64,000 nt of DNA, from positions 3,263,501 to 3,327,500 of the forward strand of contig NZ_CP076128.1 of NCBI RefSeq assembly GCF_018736065.1, written 5' to 3'. This document shows, piece after piece, positions 10,069 through 19,600 of this stretch (positions are counted from its first letter, which is position 1; every line of letters starts with the position of its first letter). A model generated the notes under the pieces. That model saw only the letters and a list, made by a program, of their open reading frames with translations, was not told the origin of the DNA and did no database searches. The position numbers were made by a program, and so were the translations under genes. The stretch comes from Flammeovirga kamogawensis (GTDB lineage: Bacteria > Bacteroidota > Bacteroidia > Cytophagales > Flammeovirgaceae).

Positions 10069-10103
10069 TTTGTTATGCTTGCATAATAATTTTATTATAT
10101 TTG
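10069..10103 (+). promoter_or_regulatory. Putative promoter of acyl-CoA dehydrogenase
   Basis: TTTG at 10069-10072 and TATATTTG at 10096-10103 fit the Bacteroidota -33 TTTG / -7 TAnnTTTG pattern with a 23-bp spacer. The implied transcript has a leader of about 160 nt. The remainder of 9844-10270 shows no gene. Confidence 0.5.
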
Positions 10104-10127
10104 GATAATGAATGTTATGCAAGCATA
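10074..10127. promoter_or_regulatory. Paired operator-like dyads upstream of acyl-CoA dehydrogenase
   Basis: Two near-identical palindromes, TATGCTTGCATA at 10074-10085 and TATGCAAGCATA at 10116-10127, whose centres are exactly 42 bp apart (four turns of B-DNA). As a unit they also form a 13-bp perfect inverted repeat. They bracket the promoter box at 10096-10103. The form suggests sites for a TetR- or GntR-type repressor controlling fatty-acid oxidation; the regulator is not in this window. Confidence 0.6.
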
Positions 10128-10270
10128 CATTTTTAAGTGAAGAAATACTTTTGTAATACATACTTTAAAGGTAATTCCTCTGATAAAGCATCCAATAATC
10201 AACACATAAATAAACTCATTTGAGTTAATGTTCATCCAATAACAACACATAACAATACAGATATAGAATT

Positions 10271-12076
10271 ATGAATACTGTAACCAATAAGAAGGCAATC
10301 AAAGGCGGAGAATTTTTAATCCGTGAGACAGAAGCAAATGACATTTTCACTCCAGAAGAATTTTCGGAGGAGCAAGTAATGATGGCACAAGCCACTAAAG
10401 ATTTTATTGACCAAGAAATTACGCCTAAAGCGAAAGAAATTGATGGTCATGACTGGGAATTGGTAGAAAATATTTTTGATAAGGCAGGTGAACTTGGCTT
10501 ACTAGGAATCTCTGTTCCAGAAGAATTAGGTGGTTTAGGAATGAGCTTCAATACATCTATGTTGATTGCTGATGTATTTGGAGAAGCAGGTTCATTCTCT
10601 ACAACATATGGTGCCCATACAGGTATTGGTACATTACCAATTCTTTATTATGGTACTCAAGAGCAAAAAGAAAAGTATTTACCAAAATTAGCTACTGGTG
10701 AGTGGGCTGCGGCTTATGCACTAACTGAACCAGATGCAGGTTCTGATGCAAACTCTGGTAAAACTAAAGCTGTTCTTTCTGAAGATGGTAAGCACTATCT
10801 TATTACAGGACAAAAAATGTGGATATCAAATGCTGGTTTTGCAGAACTATTTATTGTTTTTGCAAAAATTGGTGATGATAAAAACTACTCTTCATTTATT
10901 GTAGAAAAGTCGTTTGGCGGAATTACAATGAACGAAGAAGAAGAGAAATTAGGAATTAAAGGTTCTTCTACTCGTCAGGTATTCTTTAACGATTGTAAGG
11001 TTCCGGTAGAGAACATGTTATCTGAAAGAGGTAATGGTTTCAAAATAGCAGTAAACATTCTAAACATCGGACGTGCTAAATTAGGTGCAGGTGTTTTAGG
11101 TGGATGTCGTGCAGTAATTAACCATTCAATCAGATATTCAAAAGAAAGAAAGCAGTTCAAACAACCGATCTCTAACTTTGGAGCTATCAAGCAAAAACTT
11201 GCTCAAATGGCAACAAAAACATATGTAATTGAGTCGATGTGTTATAGAGCTGGTCAAAATATAGAAGACCATACAGACGAGCTTTTAGCAAGTGGTATGG
11301 ACGATGCAAAAGCAAAATTAAAAGGAGTTGAGCAATTCGCTATTGAATGTGCAATTCTTAAAGTCTTCGGTTCTGAAGTCTTAGATTTTGTAGTTGATGA
11401 AGGAGTTCAGGTTTATGGAGGTATGGGCTTTTCTGCTGATGCTCCAATGGAAAGAGCTTACAGAGATGCACGTATTTCTAGAATCTATGAAGGTACAAAC
11501 GAGATTAACAGAATGCTTCTTGTAGGCATGATGATTAAGCGTGCTATGAAAGGTGAACTTGATATTGTATCTCCAGCAATGGATGTAGCAAAAGAATTAA
11601 CAAGCGTACCTTCTTTCGAAACACTTGATACATCTGTATTATTCACTACAGAAAAAGATATTTTAAAACGCTTGAAAAAAGCAGCATTGATGGTAGCAGG
11701 TAGAGCTGTTCAAGTATTTGAAGCTAAAATCAATGATCAGCAAGAAATTTTAATGAACGTTGCTGATATGCTAATTCAAATTTACGCTGCAGAATCTGCA
11801 ATTCTTCGTACAGAGAAGTTAGTCGAAGAAAAAGGTGAAGCTGCAGCTAAGCAACAAATCAACATCTCTAAGATATTTATTCGTGAAGCAGCAGAAGCTG
11901 TAGCTGTATCTGGTAGAGAAGCAATTGCAGGTATTGCCACTGGCGATGAGCAACGTGTAATGTTGATGGGCTTAAAACGCTTTACAAAGTATGAATTAGA
12001 AAATGTTCATGCATTAAGAAGAGAGTTAGCTGATGAATTAATTGAGAAAGAAGCATATCCTTTCTTCGTAGTTTAA
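10271..12076 (+). CDS. Acyl-CoA dehydrogenase with C-terminal extension
   Basis: 601 aa, longer than the roughly 380-aa short-chain enzymes and like the VLCAD/ACAD9-type group. It catalyses the first FAD-dependent step of fatty-acid beta-oxidation. The core runs to about residue 430: N-terminal helical domain, ALTEPDAGSDANSGKT (FAD/substrate region), QKMWISNAGFAELF, and the C-terminal core with QVYGGMGFSAD and the catalytic Glu in RIYEGTNEINR. The last 170 residues form an additional helical domain. It is monocistronic, ended by a terminator. The paired dyads at 10074-10127 suggest repression relieved by an acyl-CoA type ligand; that is an inference. Confidence 0.9.
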   Translation: MNTVTNKKAIKGGEFLIRETEANDIFTPEEFSEEQVMMAQATKDFIDQEITPKAKEIDGHDWELVENIFDKAGELGLLGISVPEELGGLGMSFNTSMLIADVFGEAGSFSTTYGAHTGIGTLPILYYGTQEQKEKYLPKLATGEWAAAYALTEPDAGSDANSGKTKAVLSEDGKHYLITGQKMWISNAGFAELFIVFAKIGDDKNYSSFIVEKSFGGITMNEEEEKLGIKGSSTRQVFFNDCKVPVENMLSERGNGFKIAVNILNIGRAKLGAGVLGGCRAVINHSIRYSKERKQFKQPISNFGAIKQKLAQMATKTYVIESMCYRAGQNIEDHTDELLASGMDDAKAKLKGVEQFAIECAILKVFGSEVLDFVVDEGVQVYGGMGFSADAPMERAYRDARISRIYEGTNEINRMLLVGMMIKRAMKGELDIVSPAMDVAKELTSVPSFETLDTSVLFTTEKDILKRLKKAALMVAGRAVQVFEAKINDQQEILMNVADMLIQIYAAESAILRTEKLVEEKGEAAAKQQINISKIFIREAAEAVAVSGREAIAGIATGDEQRVMLMGLKRFTKYELENVHALRRELADELIEKEAYPFFVV

Positions 12077-12166
12077 TCAGATAATAATAAAAGAAATTTA
12101 CCAAGAACTTCTTCTTTTTAGAAGAAGGGAACGGTGAAATAGGACGATTAAATACTTGGTTACATG

Positions 12167-12201
12167 AAAAAAAGCCAACCTGTCTCGGGTTGGCTTTTTT
12201 A
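12167..12201 (+). terminator. Intrinsic terminator of acyl-CoA dehydrogenase
   Basis: AAAAAGCCAACC / GGTTGGCTTTTTT stem followed by T. A weaker hairpin (CTTCTTC / GAAGAAG) lies just upstream near 12109-12127. Confidence 0.9.
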
Positions 12202-12348
12202 TGTTTAAACAGATGGAGGTAATTCAAAAGTTGTGATTTTACTTATACAAAAGTTTATATTCGTGAAATTTAACTCAAATTATACACTTTTAATTATTTG
12301 TCAATTCTAGAAATAGAGTACTAGATAATTATATAACCAAAACTAACA

Positions 12349-13113
12349 ATGAAAATTATAGACCTCTCTAAGCCAATTCAATTCAATAAAAAAGATCCGT
12401 GGTTTATGCGTGTAAAAATTAAGCATAAACCCCACAAAAAGGCAAAATGGTTAATTAGGTTATTTGGACTACCTTTTAAATTATTTCCGAAAGGATTTAC
12501 GGGTTGGGCAGATGATACTATAGAAAAAATGGGTGTTCATTCAACTACTCATATAGATGCTCCTTGGCATTACTCTCCAACCGTTGCAGGCAAAAAAGCA
12601 AAAACGATTGATGAAGTTCCTTTAGACTGGTGTTATGGTGATGGGATTGTAATTGATATGGAACATAAAATTGATTTTGACCCAATTACTGTTGCTGATA
12701 TTAAGGAATTCCTGACTGCTCAAAATCTGGTTTTGAAAGCAGGAATGATTGTTTTGATTAAAACAGGAAGAGACAAGTTTAACGGTACAGAAAACTTCCA
12801 TAAAATTGGAACAGGAATGAGTGCAGAAGCTACTCATTTCTTAATCGATAGTGGAATTAAAGTAATGGGTATAGATAGTTGGGGATGGGACTTACCTTTA
12901 CCTTATCTAGTTGAACAAGCAAAAAAAACAGGTAATTCTGAATTATTTTGGGAAGCTCATTTGGTTGGTCAAGAGAAAGAGTATTGCCATATGGAACAAT
13001 TGGTAAACTTAAATGCGTTGCCTTATTCAGGGTTTAAAGTAGCAGTTTTTCCACTTAAAATTGTTGGGGCATCTGCTGCTCCAGCTCGTGTAGTAGCAAT
13101 GATGGAAGAGTAA
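12349..13113 (+). CDS. Cyclase family metal-dependent hydrolase
   Basis: 254 aa. It belongs to the cyclase/kynurenine-formamidase-like family, shown by the metal-binding motif HSTTHIDAPWHY at about residues 64-75 (HxxTHxDxPxH). A later conserved region is GMSAEATHFLIDSGIKVMGI, followed by the WEAH motif. These enzymes hydrolyse amides or small ring compounds. No tryptophan-catabolism genes are nearby, so the substrate is open and a kynB name is not justified. It is a single-gene transcript with a terminator immediately after it. Confidence 0.85.
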   Translation: MKIIDLSKPIQFNKKDPWFMRVKIKHKPHKKAKWLIRLFGLPFKLFPKGFTGWADDTIEKMGVHSTTHIDAPWHYSPTVAGKKAKTIDEVPLDWCYGDGIVIDMEHKIDFDPITVADIKEFLTAQNLVLKAGMIVLIKTGRDKFNGTENFHKIGTGMSAEATHFLIDSGIKVMGIDSWGWDLPLPYLVEQAKKTGNSELFWEAHLVGQEKEYCHMEQLVNLNALPYSGFKVAVFPLKIVGASAAPARVVAMMEE

Positions 13114-13144
13114 ATCAATTTGCTTTTTTGTATAAAAATAAATT

Positions 13145-13186
13145 AAAACCTCCACTTTATTATTCGTAGTAAGGTGGAGGTTTTTC
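13145..13186 (+). terminator. Intrinsic terminator of the cyclase gene
   Basis: AAAACCTCCAC / GTGGAGGTTTT 11-bp arms, followed by T; usable on both strands. Confidence 0.88.
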
Positions 13187-13324
13187 TCTTTTAAAGGAGA
13201 ACTAAGCATTGTTACATGTCTTTATAAATCAATTATTGAAATTTTCAATGTTTACTTGTTAAGTGATTGATTATCAGTGTTGTGTGATCTTTTTAAGAGC
13301 CTTTTGTCTATTGTTTTTTTATGG

Positions 13325-13366
13325 ATGTAGCATTGATGTAGTACTACTAGAGAGTTCATGTAGCAT
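13325..13366. repeat. Three phased direct repeats ATGTAG(C/T)A(T/C)
   Basis: ATGTAGCAT at 13325, ATGTAGTAC at 13336 and ATGTAGCAT at 13358: start-to-start spacings are 11 and 22 bp, one and two helical turns. They lie 75-115 bp upstream of a small ORF and about 255 bp upstream of the giant subtilase. This is a plausible binding array for a response regulator. The rest of 13187-13440 shows no gene. Confidence 0.4.
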
Positions 13367-13440
13367 AAGATTAATTGTATTAACACCCGTTTACGACTTA
13401 AAATTGTGAGAGATCTGACGATAACTTTTTTATCAGAAAT

Positions 13441-13578
13441 ATGTCTGACAAAAACACGAAGAAGTCTCGATATAGTAACATAACCAGCGACAAGGAAAAG
13501 TTACTTGAGATGATTGAAGTGCGAAAGAAGGAGACTGACGTACTTCAGAAATTATTGAATCTATTAAAGATGAAATAA
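13441..13578 (+). CDS. Small charged helical protein (45 aa)
   Basis: 45-codon ORF from ATG to TAA. The product is highly charged (MSDKNTKKSRYSNITS, then a Lys/Glu/Leu-rich tail) with heptad-like leucines in DVLQKLLNLLK, so a short amphipathic helix is likely. No family recognised. It ends 41 bp before the subtilase start, on the same strand and downstream of the phased repeats, so it may lead a two-gene transcript. Support is only the clean ORF, position and helical composition; it could be non-coding leader. Confidence 0.4.
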   Translation: MSDKNTKKSRYSNITSDKEKLLEMIEVRKKETDVLQKLLNLLKMK

Positions 13579-13619
13579 TTTCTAACCAATTCAATTTTTA
13601 AACGCAAAACGGACTATCA

Positions 13620-16600
13620 ATGAAAATTCATCTACTAAGAGTATTGGCTTTCTTGATGTGTTTATTTTTTGGAGTATTAAATGCTTCAGAAAGTTATGCA
13701 CAAACTCCTATTTCTTTTTCTAAAGGAGTAGCACAAGGAGTGATTAGAGTAAAGTTTAAAGAAGCCACAGATTCAAGGTTACAAATTACACCTATGAATG
13801 GGGGAGTTGCCACTTTAGGTATTGCTTCTTTTGATGCAACAGCCCATCAATATGGTGCAGAAAATATGAAAAGGGTATTCCCTTACAATGCTAAGTTTGA
13901 ACATAAACTACGTAAACATGGTTTGCATTTATGGTATCAAATGGATGTACAATCTAATGTCTCATTAGATGCAGTTGTGCAATCTTTTTCAAATTTGCCA
14001 GATATTGAATTAGCAGAAACAATTAAGGAAAAGCAATTAATTGAGCCAGATGCGAAGTTTGAACCAATCTCAAAAGAGCAGATTCAAACATTAACTGATA
14101 CTGCTCCAGTAAATGATCCTTTATTATCAAAACAATGGCATTACCATAATGATGGTTCTGGTACTTGGACAAAAGGTGCTGATGTAAATCTATTTACAGC
14201 ATGGGAAACAACAATGGGATCTAATAATGTAATTGTATCAATTCATGATGAAGGAATTGATGTCAATCACGAAGATTTGAAAAATAATATCTGGATTAAT
14301 GAAGCTGAATTAAATGGAGTTGAAGGAGAAGACTCTGATGGGAATGGTTATATAGATGATATCTATGGATGGAACTTCTCTTCAGCTTCAGGAAGTATTG
14401 CTGCACAATCTCATGGTACGCACGTTGGTGGTACAGTTTCAGCAGTAAATAATAATGGAATTGGAGTTGCAGGTGTTGCAGGTGGTGATGGTGAAAACCA
14501 AGGAGCGTTATTAATGTCTTGCCAAATTTTAGGAGGACCACTTGTAGATGTTGCCCCTTCTTACATTTATGCTGCTAACAATGGAGCTGTAATTTCTCAA
14601 AACTCATGGGGATATACTACGGCAGGGTATTATGACCAAGTAGTATTAGACGCAATTGATTATTTTATTGCTGAAGCAGGTGATTATGAAGGAGCACCAA
14701 TGAAAGGTGGTATTGTTATTTTTGCCTCAGGAAATAGTAACAATGATGGAGAATGGTACCCAGGGTATTACGAACCGTGTTTTACTGTGGCATCTACTAA
14801 TCCGAATGATCAAAAAGCAAATTACTCTAATTATGGAGATTGGATCGAATTATCTGCTCCAGGTGGAGAAACAGCTTCAGCATTAACAAATGGAGTATTA
14901 TCAACTTTGCCAGGTAATGATTATGGTTTTTACCAAGGTACGTCAATGGCATGTCCTCATGTATCTGGTATTGCAGCTTTAGTTTTATCACATTTAGGAG
15001 GAGAAACAATGACTCCTAATCAGTTGAAATCTCAATTATTAACAGGAGTGGTTAGTATTGAAAGTCAAAACCCGAGTTATGAAGGGAAATTGGGTTCAGG
15101 TAGAATCGATGCTTCTTTTGCTTTAAAAGAAAATGAAGGACTACTTCCCGATGAAGTTAATTCACTTGAAGTGGCTTATGCGGGAGTAGATCATATTGCA
15201 TTAAAATGGCAAACTCCTGCGGATGAAGATGATGGACAAGCTAGTACTTTTGAAATCTATTATAAAGAAGGCACATTTGATTTAGATTCTGCAACAAAAG
15301 TTGTAGTTAACTCAGCAAGTGGAATAGGTGAATGGAATGAATATAGAATAAATGAACTAGCAGCTGAAACTGAATATTCATTTGCAATATTAGCAATAGA
15401 TAGATGGGGTAATACTTCATCGTTATCAACTTCAATTATTGGAGCAACAAACTTAGGTCCTAAACTTATATTATCTAAATCATCTTTATCTATAGCAGCA
15501 GATATAGTAACCTCTCCTACTGCCAATGATGAGATTATTTTTCAAAATGAAGAAGAAGGTAAATTAAGTTATTCTTTAGAGACAAGATATAAGAATCATT
15601 ATCCAAAGAATTATACAATATTGTCTGCAGGTTCTATTGCGAAAACATCAAATATGGGTCGTGAAAATTCTCCCAAAATTGATGTGATGTCATTAAATGA
15701 TCATTCTGAATTGGAAGATTTTGAAGATCAATATTTTGAATATTGTAACAAGTGGTTCTCTCCTACTTTTTTTATTGGAGATAATGATTTGACTAAATCA
15801 AATACAGCTGCTGTAGCGTTTATTGCTCCGGAAGGAGGTTTTAACCTTACAGACTTTGAAATATTTTTAAATGATCTTACTGAAGGCAAAACAAAAGTAC
15901 AGGTATACCAAGGTAATATTTTAAGTTCAGCAATTTTAAAATGGGAACAAGAATTAGAACCGCAATTAAGAGATATCCATTACTTTACTTTGGAAGAACA
16001 ACTATATTTTCCAGAAGGAGAAGTATTTTGGTTGGTGACGAGAATTCCATCAGGAAATAAATATCCACTTGTAATTGGAGATTATAACTTTACAAAGGAA
16101 GGAGAAGATAAAATGTTCTATAGTAATGACGATGGAAAATCATGGTCTTATTTGATAGATGCAGTAGGTGACAAAACACAATCATTTTTATTTTCTGCAA
16201 TTAGTAAAAATCCATCAGTAGGTGAATTTATTACATTAGCACCTGCTTCTGGAGACGTTTTAGGACACTCAGAACAAACTATAGTTGCTACTGTAAATGC
16301 TTCTACATTAGTAAATGGAACTTATACTTCTGTTTTATTTATAGAATCGAATGACCCTGAAGAACCACTGAAGAAGTTAAATATTTCTACTAAAGTAGAA
16401 GGTCATCCTTCAGCTATTAAAACATTTGATATAGTTGACTTTGGTAGTGTTCAAGTTGGGCATGAAAAAGAATTAATAATTGAGGTAGCCAATTATGGTT
16501 ATGGTATCTTCAAATTAGCAAATAATGTCACTACAGAAGGAAGTACATCATTTGAGTTGACGGAGAAACCTTATACGTTTTATGCTAGAAAAGTAAATCA

Positions 16601-19600
16601 AATTACTTTAAAATACACACCTACTCAAGCTGGAGTTGAAACTGCTAAGTTTACTTTTACAGATGATACTTATGGAGGATCATTCGAAATTAATCTTACA
16701 GCTGTAGGTATTGAACCTTCTAAAATAGAGGTTACTCCGTCAGAACAAGCTTATACTCTTCCTTTAGGGGAAACGGATACAGGAGTATTTACAATTAATA
16801 ATTTAGGCAATTATCCATTACAATATTCAATTCCACTGTATGATGAAGATAGAGAGGAGGGTGTACATCGTTTTGGTTATTCATGGGACTTAGTATCAGA
16901 TAATTTTGTATGGGAAGAATTAGAGGATCAAGAGGATGTTCTTGATTTCACGCAACAGTTTAAAGACAATTCATTCTTAGATTTTATTGATATTGAATTA
17001 GGATTTGATTTTCCTTTCTTTGATACTTTAGTTAATGAAATGCATGTATCTCATGTAGGTATGATTGCTTTAGATACTAAAGACCCTGTAAATGGTAGCT
17101 GGGGTAAGCTATTAGGATCAGATTTTACATCAAATGGATATGTTGCAGGTTTATATTTATACACAAACATTGGTTTAGATACTAAATTCCTTTATAAAAG
17201 GTTTAGTGATCATGTAGTGATGGAGTATAAAAACTTGTATACACAAGCAAGTGAAGATAACTTTAATGAATCTCATAAAATTACATACCAAATTGTACTT
17301 TATGCAGATGGTAATATTGAATATAGATACCAAGATGTATGGGGAATTAGAAATTCAAACGCTCCATTTATTGGTGTAGAAAGTCCTGATAAACAAGATG
17401 GTTTTTATATCTATGAGAATTCTCAACAACCTGAAAAATTATTTACTTCTAAGAATTCAAATGTAACGATTAAAGTAAATCATCCCGGTAGAAAAATAGC
17501 AAGAAACTTAAGCAGTGTAAAAGGTATAGTACCGGTAGGTCAATCTGTTGATATTACGTATGATGTAGTAACAGAAGGTTTAGATGAGATGAGAAATACG
17601 CAAAACTTATCAATCTTTACAAACGACCCAATAACACCTTTAGCTCATTTTACTTTACATGCAGATGTAATTAGTGGTGGAGAAGCAATTATTACGAAAA
17701 CAAGAGATGATTTACCTTTTGGGGATGTATACAAAACAGCTTCACCATCTATTGTTGTGATGTTTAGAAATCAAGGTAATAAGCCAATTACTTTTACTTC
17801 TGCAGTTGTAGAAAATGGATTATTTGAAGTAGATAAAAATACTTTTACAATTGATCCTCGTCTATCAGAAACATTGAAAGTATCTTTTACAGCAACTGTA
17901 GATGGTCTTTTAGAAGATAATTTAATTGTCACAGATGAATTAGGTACAGTGTATACATTTCCTATTACAGCAAATGTTATTCACGCACCAATGATTAATG
18001 TTGATAACTCAGAGCATTTCTTCACATTAAATGCAGGAGAAAGTGATATGTTGTCTCTAATTGTTGATAACTCAATGGGTGAGGCTGATTTGGAAGTATT
18101 ACCAATGGGTTCTCATTGGTTATATGAGGAAAAAGAAATGCAACCTGCAAGTGTAATTCCAAACTATTCATATGCTTGGAAAGATAACATGAAAGAGTTA
18201 TCAGGTTTTGAAGACCTGGAATCTCCTTCTTATCAATTTATTGATATTACGAAGAATGGAGAAAAGATAGATTTAGAATTAGATGATTATTGGAAAGCAG
18301 TAAAATTACCTTTCTCTTTCAACTATTATGGAATAGAATACGACAGTATTTACATTGGTATTCACGGTCAAATGAGTTTTAACTATTACCATGGAGCTCC
18401 TTTAGGAGATAAAATTTGGTATCCACTAGAAATTCCATTTGCACATGATATTAATAATTTGGTTGCTCCTTTATGGATGGCTGGTGAAACAGATTATTAT
18501 GATGAAAACCCTAATAAAGGAATCTGGTACTATGAAGACGATGAGAAGTTTGTAGTTACTTACGAGCGTTACCAGCATTTTGCTAGTATTATGGGAGGTC
18601 ATACCACTGCAGAAACGATTTTCTATAAAGATGGAAGAATTAAAATGCAGTACAAGACTTGGAATCAAACAGGTGTTGACTTCTGGAGTAAATGGCTAAC
18701 AATTGGATTAGAAAATCAGGATGGTACTGAAGGTGTAATGGTTAACTTTTACCGTTCTTACATCCAAGATGGTTTAGTAATTGAGTATACTCCTACTGAA
18801 AAAACAATTATACCTGCAGGTGAATCTAAAACATTGCACTTTGCTGTTGATGCAGAAAACTTATTGGACGGTCAATACAAAACAACATTGGCTTTACACA
18901 GTGAGTCTCCAAATAATGAAAAAGTAGAAGTTCCTGTAAACCTTACAGTAAATGGTACTGCTACGCTACAATGGGATAAAGAAGTAATTGATTTAGGCGA
19001 TTTACTTTGGTCGCAAGGACAATCTTTAGAAGTAATTCTTAATACACAAAATATTGGTACAAAAGGGTTAGATCTTATGGAAATGAAATCTATAAGAGGT
19101 ACAAATCCTGTTATTGAAATTTGGGGTTATAATTTAGATTGGAACGGGAATCCATTTGGAGATCCTTTATGGAAAAATACAGCATTCTTTGATCCAATGT
19201 GGGCTCCATGGCCGGGTATTTCTCCTTTAGAAGATCTTCCAACAAGAATTACTATTTCTCCAATGGATAGTGGTGTGTTCTTAGATTCTATTGTTGTGAA
19301 TGATAACATGGGACTTACAGATACATTAGTGATTAAAGCGAATTTAATCTTACCTCCTAATATGGAAATAGCAACAGATACTATTCATCAAATTTCACTT
19401 GATAACCAATCAATTATTATGGATGAAATAGTTGTTAGTAATGTTGATGGAGCTTCAGATTTAGCTTACACAGTAGAAGTAGAATATCCAAGGCAAGGTT
19501 TAGTAACTAGTGCTTCAGTTTTCAATTCAGAAAGTATAGTTACTCCACTTTCAGCTACTCGTATGCATTCAGTAGCATCAGGAATTGGCACATTAAATAC

